DNA from: Phycisphaeraceae bacterium | GTDB lineage: Bacteria; Planctomycetota; Phycisphaerae; Phycisphaerales; Phycisphaeraceae | DNA length: 64,000 nucleotides | Direction of reading: 5' to 3' | Assembly (NCBI GenBank): GCA_002686995.1 | Contig: NYZC01000333.1 | Coordinates: 26,441-90,440, forward strand | Part shown: positions 28,094-37,358 of the stretch, one piece after another | Layout: the number at the start of each line of letters is the position of its first letter | Position numbering within the stretch: the stretch's first letter is position 1 | Position numbers and translations under genes: made by a program | Notes under the pieces: model-generated | Told to the model about the DNA's origin: nothing | The model's input: the letters and a program-made list of their open reading frames with translations, nothing else | The model's database searches: none

Positions 28094-29071
28094 TCAAACG
28101 GGATTGAATTCCTCCCCCTCGACCGGACCGCGAGCCAGCCTCCCACCGTGCCTGCGGACAATCAGCGGCACCCATCCCGCAAGCAGCGCCGCCAGCGCTC
28201 CGGGCTCGGGCACGATGCGCAGAATGGTCCCCGAGTCTCGCTGCCCGACGTACAAGGCGCCGTCCGGTCCGAACGCAATGCTCGTCAGCGGCTCGAAGCC
28301 CGAGCCGATCGTCGTCTTGTTTCCCTGCGCGTCGATGCGAACGATCGTGCCCGTCGGGTTGGTGGCCACGTAGAGATCGTTCCCCCAGATGCCGCCGGGC
28401 CCGATGGCCGGGCTGGGAACGGCCGGAACGTCATCCAGCGTCACGAACGGATAGGAGATTTCCGTCCCGTCAGCCTCGTAGTACCCGATCGTACCGTTCG
28501 TATACGCCGTGTAGAACCGGTTCTGCCCGTCGACGGCGATCTTGTGTGACCTGCGATTCGCTCCGCTCACGATCAGTTGATTCACCGTATAGGGCGCTGC
28601 GGCTCCGACGACCTCGTAAACGCCGTTCGGCGCCTGGGACGAATCCGCGAACAGCAAGCGACCGTTGTTGTCGAAGGCCATGCCGTCCGCCTTTTCGGAG
28701 TACGTGACAAGGTTGGTCGCCGTCGCGCCGTCGATCCGCGATATGTACGCGCGTCCGCCGGCAATCACGCTGCCGGGGGTTCCCGAGAACGCGCCGACGC
28801 GGTCGACCTGCACCGAGATGGGTTCCGTGGGAAACAGCGGCCCGAACGTCTCGACCGGCGCGCCGCCCGGTCCGATGCGACGAATGAAGCTGTTCGGACC
28901 GCTCTTCGCGACGAAAAGCTCGCCTGCAGCATTGAACGAAAGCTGCATCGGCGGCGCCGGCACCGTGGCATAAGGCGAGAACGAGAAACCGGGGTCGAGC
29001 GTCTGGCCGAACGCGGAACCGGCGACGACGACGGCGATGAACAGAGACAGGGGGTCCTTCCAGCAGCGCAT
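28094..29071 (-). CDS. Secreted NHL/SMP-30-like beta-propeller protein with PEP-CTERM tail
   Basis: 325 residues from the ATG at 29071, chosen because AAAGGA stands about 10 bases upstream. A signal peptide (DPLSLFIAVVVAGSAFGQ) is followed by repeated blade-like segments: PPMQLSFNAAGELFVAKSGP, VTYSEKADGMAFDNNGRLLF and FEPLTSIAFGPDGALYVGQR. The C-terminus has the PEP-CTERM sorting element VPEPGALAALLAGWVPLIVR plus a basic cluster and an unusual acidic end (EGEEFNPV). The protein is presumably exported and surface- or matrix-associated. Its ligand is unknown. Confidence 0.8.
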   Translation of the reverse strand: MRCWKDPLSLFIAVVVAGSAFGQTLDPGFSFSPYATVPAPPMQLSFNAAGELFVAKSGPNSFIRRIGPGGAPVETFGPLFPTEPISVQVDRVGAFSGTPGSVIAGGRAYISRIDGATATNLVTYSEKADGMAFDNNGRLLFADSSQAPNGVYEVVGAAAPYTVNQLIVSGANRRSHKIAVDGQNRFYTAYTNGTIGYYEADGTEISYPFVTLDDVPAVPSPAIGPGGIWGNDLYVATNPTGTIVRIDAQGNKTTIGSGFEPLTSIAFGPDGALYVGQRDSGTILRIVPEPGALAALLAGWVPLIVRRHGGRLARGPVEGEEFNPV

Positions 29072-29296
29072 CGTGAATCCTTTCAGATGGGAAACCTGGA
29101 TGGAGATGCGATGACGCCGCAACCGGCGCGCATGCCCGGCCACCTGGAATCCTGCCGGACCACCGATCGCAATCAGTTGATCGCGTCCCGCATCTCGCCG
29201 ATCGTTCGCCGTGCGTTAACACGACTTGCCCAATTGAAAGGAAGGTAACGATCAGACTAATGACGTGTCAAACGGAAGCTGGCATGCTGTGGCGTA

Positions 29297-29809
29297 TCAG
29301 GACGGGAGCACATCGTCCGCGCCGGTGGCGCCCATCGATTCACGGATTTGCCGCTCGAGACCGTGCGGAGAGTAATCGCGACGAACCGGAATCCTCAGGA
29401 GAGGGAGTCCAGCAACCCTTAGCGCCTCTTCGACGAAAACGTCTCGTTCCTTGCGATCTCGACGTGAATGTGACGCGTCATCCAATTCAATCGCCAACAT
29501 CGGTCGGATCGATTCAAGTTCACAAAGAACAAAGTCGACATGCTTCGATCGAATTCTGTTGAAATAAGACTGCCGACGCTCGGTTCCGCGAGGAATGTAC
29601 ACCAGGTCGGCAAGGCGAACCATCGCAAAGACATGAAACCGACCACCAGCCACATCAAAAAGTGCATGAAAGAAAGAACGCTCCGCCTTCGTCAGAAGAT
29701 AGTCCTTTCGCAGGTAGGGAAGAAGACCGGCCGCTTCTCCTGACGCCTGATTGATTCCCAGGAATCGAAGTACCGAAGGCAGGCAGCCTTGTGAAGCTTC
29801 GCGGGCCAT
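29297..29809 (-). CDS. DUF2726 domain protein
   Basis: 170 residues. The DUF2726 pattern is clear: YLLTKAERSFFHALFDVAGG, FHVFAMVRLADLVYIPRGTE, NRIRSKHVDFVLCELESIRP and MLAIELDDASHSRRDRKERD. The fold of this family resembles restriction-endonuclease-like domains (the D...E.D spacing near DFVLC and AIELDD), but activity is unproven. It stands alone between the beta-propeller protein and prfB. The function is unknown. Confidence 0.75.
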   Translation of the reverse strand: MAREASQGCLPSVLRFLGINQASGEAAGLLPYLRKDYLLTKAERSFFHALFDVAGGRFHVFAMVRLADLVYIPRGTERRQSYFNRIRSKHVDFVLCELESIRPMLAIELDDASHSRRDRKERDVFVEEALRVAGLPLLRIPVRRDYSPHGLERQIRESMGATGADDVLPS

Positions 29810-29852
29810 ACGATTGTCTTGTTACGCCAAATCGGACCGGATTCGGATGCCC

Positions 29853-30978
29853 TTACCCGCTCCCGGCCTTCGCCCTTCGCTTCAGCTCCGCGTCGATGAA
29901 CCCCATCACGTCGCCGTCCAGGACGCGCTGCGGATTGCCCATCTCGAAGCTCGTCCGGTGGTCCTTCACGCGGTTGTCATAGATGACGTAGCTGCGGATC
30001 TGCGTGCCCCAACCCATGTCGAGCTTGCCGCCGGTCGCCGCGGTAAGCTCGGCCTGGCGCTTCTGCTCCTCGAGAAGCTCGAGACGGCCGCGGAGAATGG
30101 AGATCGCGCGCTTCTTGTTCTGCTCGAGCTTGCGCTCGACCGAGCAGACGATCATGATCGACGTCGGCTTGTGCACGAGTCGGACCGCGGTCGCCAGCTT
30201 GTTGACGTTCTGGCCACCGGGCCCCGACGAGCGTGCGAACGGCGTGATCTCCAGGTCGTTATCGTCGATTTCGAGCTCACCGTCGTCGTCGAACTCGGGC
30301 ACGACCTCGACCGCGGCGAAGCTCGTCTGCCGCTTGCCCTGCGCGTTGAACGGCGACACCCGCGCGAGCCGGTGCGTGCCGCGCTCCGCCGAGAGGTATC
30401 CGTACACCATCGGACCCTTGATGTAGAGCGTGACGTCCTTGAGTCCGGCCTCCTCGCCGATCGTCTTGTCGACTTCAGTGGCCTTCCAGCGCATCTGGTC
30501 GCAGCAGCGCAGGTACATGCGCATCAGCATCTCGGTCCAGTCCTGGGCTTCGGTCCCGCCCTCGCGCGAGTAGATGGAAAGGTAACAGTTGCGCGCGTCG
30601 TACTTGCCCGACAGCAGCGACATCGACTCGACGCGATCGATGTCGGTCCGCAGCGCGGCGATCGACTGGTCGACCTCGGCCCGCGTGTCCTGGTCGTCGG
30701 CCTCTTCGGCCATCTCCCACAGCAGCGCGGCCTCCTCGATGGCCTCGCCGGCCTGCTCGACCGGCTCGATCTGAGCTTTGATCGCCTTGAGCTGCGCGAC
30801 GGTGTCGTTCGCCTTCTTGGGATCGTCCCAGAATTCCGGCGCGTTCATCTTCGCTTCAAGCTGCTGGAGCTCGGACTGCTTCTGGTCGCAGTTAAAGAGA
30901 GTCGCGGATCGTTAAAATCCGCGCCTGCAGGTCCTTCAGGAGAGAAGGAATATTCTCGTTCTGGAAGGTCTCGCCCAT
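29853..30978 (-). CDS. prfB: Peptide chain release factor 2 (programmed +1 frameshift)
   Basis: RF2 ends translation at UGA and UAA. The 3' frame (from 30893) carries the anticodon-like tripeptide SPF and the catalytic GGQ in [21 protein letters not shown] separate 28-codon leader from the ATG at 30978 ([20 protein letters not shown]...) ends at CTT-TAA. A +1 slip there gives a 374-residue protein with SPF at 208-210 and GGQ at 254-256. These lie within four residues of the E. coli positions, so the join is well supported. It is transcribed divergently from the FUN14-family gene. Confidence 0.93.
30891..30897 (-). other. prfB +1 frameshift site CTT TAA C
   Basis: The minus strand reads CTTTAAC at the junction of the two prfB frames. 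In RF2 genes the slip site is nearly always CTT TGA C with a Shine-Dalgarno-like AGGGGG just upstream. Here the stop is TAA, and the preceding bases (atccgcgactct) show no such stimulator. The position, 28 codons into the leader, agrees with other RF2 genes. Confidence 0.8.
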
Positions 30979-31041
30979 GTGGGCATGCTAACCGGTCTGA
31001 AGACGGCGGTCCAGGGGCGAGGGCGGAGGGGAAAAATCAAG

Positions 31042-31136
31042 CTATTCGTCATTAGCCCATCGTTATTCTTCAATTCGGACTCGGTGTCCGGCGCGCGTCC
31101 GAAATGAACAATAACGATTGGCTTAATGACTAATAG
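31042..31136. repeat. 39-base imperfect inverted repeat between prfB and FUN14 gene
   Basis: 31042-31079 and 31098-31136 are imperfect reverse complements over about 38 bases (shared core words ATCGTTATT, GTCATTA, TTCGGA), separated by a 18-base GC-rich loop. The right arm is followed by a second copy of cttaatgacta. It could form a long hairpin that serves as a bidirectional transcription feature, or it may be a small mobile-type repeat. Neither a U-tract nor coding potential is present. Confidence 0.8.
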
Positions 31137-31158
31137 CTTAATGACTAGAATGATCTCC

Positions 31159-31704
31159 ATGAAAGACGCCGCGACGGACAAACCCGTTCGGCTGGCGCTG
31201 CCCGGCTGGAAAAAGGGGCTGCTCATCGGCTCCGTCGCGATGATGGTCGTCGGCGGCGCCGCGACGCTGGCGGGAACGCTCCTCTCGGATGGGGGCGCCG
31301 CGCCCGCTTCGAACCGCAATCCTGCACTGCCGATGCCGCACGGGTTCGCCGCCGAGGTGACAACGGACGAATCCGCCGATGACGGTGAGCCCGAGGAGGG
31401 CAGCATCTGGTCGCCGTTCATCTTCAGGATGGGCTTCAGCTTCTTCGTGGGCTTCTGCATCGCGTACGCCGTGCGCACGTTCTTCAAGATCACGATGCTC
31501 GTCGCGGGCGTCGTGCTGCTCGCGATCTTCGGGCTCCAGTACGCCGGCGTGGTGGACGTCGACTGGCAGGCCATGAAAGGACACTTCGATAACATTTCGG
31601 GATGGCTGCTCGACCAGGTCAGCAGCTTCCGCGGTTTCATCTCGGGCATGCTGCCCTCGAGCGCCGCCGGCGCCGCGGGGATGGTGATCGGGTTGAAGAG
31701 GTAG
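31159..31704 (+). CDS. FUN14-family membrane protein
   Basis: 181 residues from the ATG at 31159 (MKDAATDK). Upstream in-frame ATGs exist but the first lies inside the inverted repeat. Hydrophobic segments are near residues 18-40 (LLIGSVAMMVVGGAATLAGT), 90-110 (FRMGFSFFVGFCIAYAVRTF) and 110-130 (ITMLVAGVVLLAIFGLQYAG). The FUN14-type arrangement of Gly-rich helices is visible, ending GAAGMVIGLKR. Bacterial FUN14 proteins have no firmly known role. It ends two bases before the next gene. Confidence 0.7.
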   Translation: MKDAATDKPVRLALPGWKKGLLIGSVAMMVVGGAATLAGTLLSDGGAAPASNRNPALPMPHGFAAEVTTDESADDGEPEEGSIWSPFIFRMGFSFFVGFCIAYAVRTFFKITMLVAGVVLLAIFGLQYAGVVDVDWQAMKGHFDNISGWLLDQVSSFRGFISGMLPSSAAGAAGMVIGLKR

Positions 31705-31706
31705 CC

Positions 31707-33689
31707 TTGGATCTTCTTGCAGACGGCGCGAACCTGCAGTTCGAGCTGATGCGCGCCAAGCCGGCCGCGCAGCTTCGTGATATTCCGTTTGGCGAGATGG
31801 CGTCACCGTCCCGAGTGACCGACAACGGTTTTCGAGTCGCCTTCGAATCGGGATGCACGCTTCTCGTGACGCTCGATCCGCGCTCCGGCCCGTTCCGCGC
31901 CGGCGTCTGCACGATCGAATCGTGCGACGTCGACGAGCCGTTCATCATCGTGATCCGTGCAAACCTGCGCAATCGCACGCGTCCTTACTTCATGGTGCCC
32001 GGCACGCTCTACGGCACGAACAACGCGGATCGAGGCGTCATCGGCGACCACCCGCTCGAAACGGGCAGCGATCCCAAGCTGACCTGGCGCGGCAATCGCG
32101 TCAAACGATTCTTCTCGCACAGCTGGCACTTCCGGGCCGACCATGGCAGCGTGCCTTCCGTCAGCGCCAACTTCGACGGTCGTTTCGTCGCGCTCGGCAT
32201 CGAGGAGGCCTCGCAAGCGCCCTCGGGCAACTGGGTCTACAACGGGCTGGGCCTCTGGACCAGCGCCGAACATGGTGATTCCATATCGATCACGATCGGG
32301 GCACTGGATTGGCCCGGCCGCTTCACGTCCCACCAGTTCCGCTCGGGTCGGGTGTTCGAGCCGCTGACGCGCGACACAGCGACCGGGATGTCGTGCCGCA
32401 TCGGCTTCCACGCAAGTCTTGCCGACGACCTGTTCGCATACGAACCATTCATCGCTGCCTGGTACGACCGCATCCACGAACCGCCGCGCCCTGGCGCGGA
32501 CCTCGAAATCGCGATGCGCGACGTCGCCGGCGCGCTGGTCGAGGACGGCATCGATCCGGAAATGAACTACTTCCACATGTTCATGACGCCGGACGGCATC
32601 TGCGACTCAGTGACGCTCCTGGCCTGGGCCGGCGTGCTGCAGATCGCCCGACCGCTGCGGCGCGTCGCGCAGTGGCTGGACGAGCAGGCGTGGGTCGACC
32701 GGATGACCGACATGATCGATCGCGCGATCGCCGAGTCGGTCAGTCCCGACAACGGCCTGTTCCTCGACACCGTGCACCACGGCAAGTGGAAGCCGAATAC
32801 GTGGTGGCCCGGCATCGGGCAGGCCGCCCTGGTGAACGGCCATGCCTGCTACCTGCTCATGAAGCTCGCCAGCGACACGGACGGGCGGCCGGCGTGGGCC
32901 GACACCGCCCAGGAGGTGCTCGCGCGCATGGTGACGCATCAGCGCGACGACGGACGTTTCCCTGGCGGCTTCGATCCCGAGCACGGCGCGCCGACGACGT
33001 ACGAGACATTCGGCGGATGCTTCCTGGTCGCGCCCCTGCTCCTGATGCACGCGCGCGCTACGAATCCGAACGCCCGCGACGCGGCGATCAGGGCCATCGA
33101 GCATTACTGGAACGAGTTCACCCGCCTTGAATGGGTCGGCACCGACATGGACTGCGCCGGCGCTGTCGACAGCGGATCAAGCTATGCCCTCGTCCGCGCG
33201 CTGGTCGAACTTCATCGACAGGAGGGTGGTGAGGAGGTGCTCGACCGGATCGGGCACGTGCTGCACTATGCCTTTACCTATCGCCTGGGACACAACACGC
33301 GTCATCGGCACGCGCCGTGCGACTGGTCGAGCTGCGGGTCGAAAGTCACCAGCACGCAGAACGTCCACCTCGACGCGATGGGCGGCGAGGTGCTCGAGGA
33401 TCTGCTCTACTTCCTCGGTCAGCGCGACGATTCGTACCTGCGCCGGCGCCTTGCCGACTCACTGGCGTGGGCGCGCCAGGCCTACAACCGCACCGAGGCG
33501 GAGTACGGCTGGGGCAAGGTCGGATACGTGACAGAGCAGTTCTATCACACGTATGACTACTACCAGAGCTATGTCGGCGACGGCGCGGTATGGGTGGGAT
33601 ACTTTCCGTGGGCCGCGGGTTCACTGCTGAACGCGTTCCTGGTCGAAGCGATGGGACAGGGTGTGACGCACGGGGAAGGCACTCGGTGA
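31707..33689 (+). CDS. Large alpha/alpha-barrel-like protein, function unknown
   Basis: 660 residues. I use the TTG at 31707, which follows GAAGAGG by about five bases and begins two bases after the FUN14 stop. The ATG at 31749 is the alternative. The N-terminal third is beta-rich. The C-terminal two thirds are helical repeats resembling six-hairpin glycosidase-like toroids, with the conserved-looking stretches HGKWKPNTWWPGIGQAALVN, DGRFPGGFDPEHGAPTTYET and GAVWVGYFPWAAGSLLNAFL. No catalytic pair can be assigned. Location before a DUF4838 gene suggests a carbohydrate role. Confidence 0.7.
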   Translation: MDLLADGANLQFELMRAKPAAQLRDIPFGEMASPSRVTDNGFRVAFESGCTLLVTLDPRSGPFRAGVCTIESCDVDEPFIIVIRANLRNRTRPYFMVPGTLYGTNNADRGVIGDHPLETGSDPKLTWRGNRVKRFFSHSWHFRADHGSVPSVSANFDGRFVALGIEEASQAPSGNWVYNGLGLWTSAEHGDSISITIGALDWPGRFTSHQFRSGRVFEPLTRDTATGMSCRIGFHASLADDLFAYEPFIAAWYDRIHEPPRPGADLEIAMRDVAGALVEDGIDPEMNYFHMFMTPDGICDSVTLLAWAGVLQIARPLRRVAQWLDEQAWVDRMTDMIDRAIAESVSPDNGLFLDTVHHGKWKPNTWWPGIGQAALVNGHACYLLMKLASDTDGRPAWADTAQEVLARMVTHQRDDGRFPGGFDPEHGAPTTYETFGGCFLVAPLLLMHARATNPNARDAAIRAIEHYWNEFTRLEWVGTDMDCAGAVDSGSSYALVRALVELHRQEGGEEVLDRIGHVLHYAFTYRLGHNTRHRHAPCDWSSCGSKVTSTQNVHLDAMGGEVLEDLLYFLGQRDDSYLRRRLADSLAWARQAYNRTEAEYGWGKVGYVTEQFYHTYDYYQSYVGDGAVWVGYFPWAAGSLLNAFLVEAMGQGVTHGEGTR

Positions 33690-33760
33690 ACACCGCCAAT
33701 CGAGTTTTGATCATCACCAGCTAGTCGTCAGAGCCGGTCGGTCAAAGGAACCGCAACACC

Positions 33761-36058
33761 ATGCGCGTGTCATCTTCCACCCTCTGCATCCGGATCCTGC
33801 TCGCCTGCATCGCCGCCCTCGCTCCCGCTCGCGCCGTCGCGTCGGCATCGGACGAGACCCTCGTCCTCGCCCGGGATGGCACGACGAACCATTCGATCGT
33901 GATCGCCGCCGACGCGGCGCCGCAGATCGTCAAGGCCGCCGAGGAGCTGTCGTATTTCCTCGAACGCATGACCCGCGCCAAGTTCGCCGTCCGGCGGGAT
34001 GACACGCCGAAGGCGGAGCACGAGATCGTCCTCGGCCCGACGAACCGCAAGGCGCTGGCCGACGTGCCGGAAGCGCTGCAGCCGAGCGCCTGGGAAGGCT
34101 TCGTCATCCTCCCCGAGGACAGGAGCCTCTACATCATGGGCGGCCAGATTCCCCGAGGGACGCTCTACGGGGTCTACGACTTCCTGGAGCAGGACCTGGG
34201 TGTGCGCTTCCTGGCGCCGGAGGCCAACCACGTTCCGCGCCGAGCCGTGCTGCACGTACCGGTTCGCGCGCGGGTCTACGATCCGCCGTTCGAGTATCGC
34301 GCCCATTTCCCGCCGAACAACCAGCGGCGCGGCTATGGCGAGTGGACGGGGCGCAGCCGCATCAACAGCATCGCGCAGGGATACGGACACGTGAGGCGCG
34401 TCGGTCACACCGTGCACACTTTCCATTACCTCGTGCCGCCCAGCCCGCACTTCGACGAGAACCGCGAGATGTTCGCCCTGATCAACGGCAAGCGCACGCC
34501 GCGCGAGCTGTGCCTGAGCCATCCGGAAACCCTGCGCGTCGCGACGCGCAAGGTCCTGGACTGGGCGGAGGGAGCGCCGGACGACCCGGGCATTCGCAGC
34601 ATCATTCAAGTCAGCCAGAACGACACCGGCTCGACCGGCTGTAAGTGTCCCCGCTGCGCCGCCGCTGACGCGGAAGAAGGAGCGCAGTTCACCGGACAGC
34701 TCATCCGCTTCGTGAACGCGATCGCCCGCGTGGTCGGCCGCGACCATCCGCAGATCTACGTGGAGACGCTGGCGTATCACCGATCGGAGTACCCGCCGCA
34801 GAAAGCGGTGGCCGAGCCGAACGTGGCGATCTGGTTCGCGCCGATCGGCCAGGACCTCGGACGGCCGCTGGACGAGCAGCCGAAGCACTGGAACAACCTG
34901 CAAGGCTGGCGCCGTGCCACCGGGCGCATCTTCGTCTGGGACTACACGCAGGGCTTCCACGATCTGCTGGCGCCGTTTCCCTCGCTCTGGACCGTGGCAC
35001 GCAACATCCAGCTCTACGCCGAGAACGGCGCGCAGGGCTACATGCCACAGCAGCCGACCAGTGACGGCACCGAGATGCGCTACCTGCGCAACTACATGAT
35101 GGCGCAGCTCCAGTGGCGACCGGACCAGGACTACCGGAGGCTGGCCGAGGAGTTCTGCCGCCTCTACTACGGCCTCCGGGCCGGCGCGCAGATCATGCAG
35201 TACGTCGATCTGCTGCACGACTCATTCCAGCGGGCGAACCTGCCGCTGAACCGGCACGGCAGCTTCAAGGATGACGCGTTCGTCGTCGAGGCCGATCGGA
35301 TTCTCACCCGCGCGTCCGAGATGGCGGAGCTGCCGGAGCAGGCACGGCGCATCGCCGAGTTCAGGCTGCCGATATGGCGCCTGATGCTCATCCAGGCTTT
35401 CGGGCGGCACGGCAAGGTGATGTCGCTTCCGCAACAGTGGTGGCACCGGCAGTTCGAGGAGGGCGCCGACGACTCGGAAGACTTCAGCGCCACGACCGAT
35501 TTCGGCAATTGGCAGGAGGTGCGGATCCCGATCATCCCGGCGGCGGACTACGACAAGGGGGGCGGCCTCGGACCCGGCTGGTACGGCACGAGCTTCAACC
35601 TGGCCGACGCCGGCGGAGCACCGCTGGCGCTGCACTTCGAGTCGATGCAGGGAACCTGGGACGTCTGGATCGACGGCAGGTCGGTGGCCACGGCGATGCC
35701 GTCCGGTCTCGGTCTCTATCGGGAGAAGGAGGTGCCGTACGTGCGGATCGGCGACGGCCTGTCGCCCGGACACCACGTGATCGTGGTGCGCGTCCGCGGC
35801 GGCTCGGGATTCTACAAGGCCGAGCAGTACCAGAACCCACGCTTCACGACCGCGGACGCCGCGACGATCGTGGACATGTCCCAACCGCTGCCGCCGGCTT
35901 TGCGCGCGGCCGCCGAGGGCTTCCTGCCCGCCTGCTCGGGCGCGGGCCTCGTGCGCATCTCCTACGGCTACGGACCGACGCCGACGACGTATCTGAAGGA
36001 TCTGCTGTGGCCCAAGGTGCGCTTCCTGCTGACGCACGGGAATGCGCAGCGTCGCTGA
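33761..36058 (+). CDS. Secreted DUF4838 domain protein
   Basis: 765 residues. A signal peptide (residues 1-27, ending PARAVASA) is followed by an N-terminal alpha-glucuronidase-N-like domain (ADAAPQIVKAAEELSYFLER, EIVLGPTNRKAL, PRGTLYGVYDFLEQDLGVRF). Then comes the DUF4838 core, with IIQVSQNDTGSTGCKCPRCA and VNAIARVVGRDHPQIYVETL. A C-terminal beta-sandwich-like part contains MQGTWDVWIDGRSVATAMP. The family is usually found among glycan-degrading genes of Bacteroidetes and planctomycetes, but no activity is established. Confidence 0.85.
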   Translation: MRVSSSTLCIRILLACIAALAPARAVASASDETLVLARDGTTNHSIVIAADAAPQIVKAAEELSYFLERMTRAKFAVRRDDTPKAEHEIVLGPTNRKALADVPEALQPSAWEGFVILPEDRSLYIMGGQIPRGTLYGVYDFLEQDLGVRFLAPEANHVPRRAVLHVPVRARVYDPPFEYRAHFPPNNQRRGYGEWTGRSRINSIAQGYGHVRRVGHTVHTFHYLVPPSPHFDENREMFALINGKRTPRELCLSHPETLRVATRKVLDWAEGAPDDPGIRSIIQVSQNDTGSTGCKCPRCAAADAEEGAQFTGQLIRFVNAIARVVGRDHPQIYVETLAYHRSEYPPQKAVAEPNVAIWFAPIGQDLGRPLDEQPKHWNNLQGWRRATGRIFVWDYTQGFHDLLAPFPSLWTVARNIQLYAENGAQGYMPQQPTSDGTEMRYLRNYMMAQLQWRPDQDYRRLAEEFCRLYYGLRAGAQIMQYVDLLHDSFQRANLPLNRHGSFKDDAFVVEADRILTRASEMAELPEQARRIAEFRLPIWRLMLIQAFGRHGKVMSLPQQWWHRQFEEGADDSEDFSATTDFGNWQEVRIPIIPAADYDKGGGLGPGWYGTSFNLADAGGAPLALHFESMQGTWDVWIDGRSVATAMPSGLGLYREKEVPYVRIGDGLSPGHHVIVVRVRGGSGFYKAEQYQNPRFTTADAATIVDMSQPLPPALRAAAEGFLPACSGAGLVRISYGYGPTPTTYLKDLLWPKVRFLLTHGNAQRR

Positions 36059-36109
36059 CGTGACGCGAACGAAGTGCGTGGATTTCTCCCATCCCACGCA
36101 GGGCGGCTC

Positions 36110-37288
36110 CTATCCCGTCGCCACCGAACGCGGCGCGAAGAACCCTCCCTTCGACACTTCCTCGCGTGACGGCGGCTTCCAGCGCAGCACCGAAAGCTTT
36201 ACGTGATCCGTGTTGCGCCCGTCATGCACCGTCACGATCGTGTCGTCGGGCAGCACGACCGAATTGGCGTAGAGCCCACCGTGGTGAAGCTCGTACACCG
36301 TCCGACTCCACGTCTCGCCCTCGTCAAGACTCACCATGACGCGTTGGCCGAATCGCTTGCCGTCCACCTCCGTCTTGTGTCCGAACGCAAGAATCACCAT
36401 GCCGTCGGACAGGCGGATCAGGCATCCGGTCTGCTGCAGCCAGCCCGTGACCAGCATCGGCGCGCTCCACGTCACGCCTCCGTCGTCGGACTTCATGATT
36501 GCTGTCTGCTTGAATACGCTGTGTCCGCCGACCTTGTTGCTCATGTCCATCGGCGAAGCGAGATCCGGCGGATCGGCCGGAAGCTTCACGCGCTGAAAGC
36601 GCGTCGCTGCCAGGAGCCCTCCTGACGGCAGCGAAAGAACATCGGATTCACACGTGTAGTTTCCGAGGTTGCCGATCGCCTGCCATGTTTTGCCTTCGTC
36701 CGCCGAGCGATACATCAACGACCGGAAGTACCACTCGGACTGAGGCATGAGATGGTCCGGCGTCGACTGCTGCCACGTCTCCATCGGCACCGCGATCGAA
36801 CCGTCGTCAAGGCGCGCGAACCGGGCGCGGCCCGTGCCCACACAGTTGTACGGCGACGGCGGGTGGACACGGATGCGCGGCGACCAGGTGCGCCCGTCGT
36901 CCTCCGAGCGCATTACGTACATCCAGGCCTGGTGGCTTTCGTCCTGCCAGTCCGCATGGTCGCGACCGTCGTTGTGCTGAATCGTGAAATGGACCAGCAG
37001 CGTGCCGGCCGTGGTGACGCCCACGCCGTCATGCGTCACCGACTTGAGGTGGCGACCCTCCGGGATGGCGCCGTCGACGGGCACGCGACACTTCACCGAC
37101 CAGGTACGACCGCCATCGGTCGAGTGGAGGAGCGTGTCCTCGGCATTCGTGAGAAGCGTGCCGTCGGCGCTGGAAACGATGACCGGCTGGCTCGAAGCGA
37201 AATCGGTATGAATCGATTCGCACGGCCAGGGCGCCATCGGGCCTTCGAATATCTCGGCAACTTCCGGGTAGTAAGAGGTCCAGATCAT
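36110..37288 (-). CDS. Sialidase/BNR-repeat-like protein
   Basis: 392 residues from the ATG at 37288, preceded by AGGAAA. It has five Asp boxes (S-x-D-x-G-x-T-W): STDGGRTW, SEDDGRTW, SADEGKTW, SDDGGVTW and SLDEGETW, so a six-bladed sialidase-like propeller is expected. No signal peptide is visible, which suggests a cytoplasmic location. The Arg triad cannot be assigned with confidence, so it could act on another sugar. Transcribed towards the DUF4838 gene and downstream of a hypothetical. Confidence 0.8.
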   Translation of the reverse strand: MIWTSYYPEVAEIFEGPMAPWPCESIHTDFASSQPVIVSSADGTLLTNAEDTLLHSTDGGRTWSVKCRVPVDGAIPEGRHLKSVTHDGVGVTTAGTLLVHFTIQHNDGRDHADWQDESHQAWMYVMRSEDDGRTWSPRIRVHPPSPYNCVGTGRARFARLDDGSIAVPMETWQQSTPDHLMPQSEWYFRSLMYRSADEGKTWQAIGNLGNYTCESDVLSLPSGGLLAATRFQRVKLPADPPDLASPMDMSNKVGGHSVFKQTAIMKSDDGGVTWSAPMLVTGWLQQTGCLIRLSDGMVILAFGHKTEVDGKRFGQRVMVSLDEGETWSRTVYELHHGGLYANSVVLPDDTIVTVHDGRNTDHVKLSVLRWKPPSREEVSKGGFFAPRSVATG

Positions 37289-37358
37289 GCTGGTTTCCTG
37301 GGTTCGTGGTGCATGAACTCTCCGCACTCTTCATGGGCACAGAGGGCCGGCCACGTCG

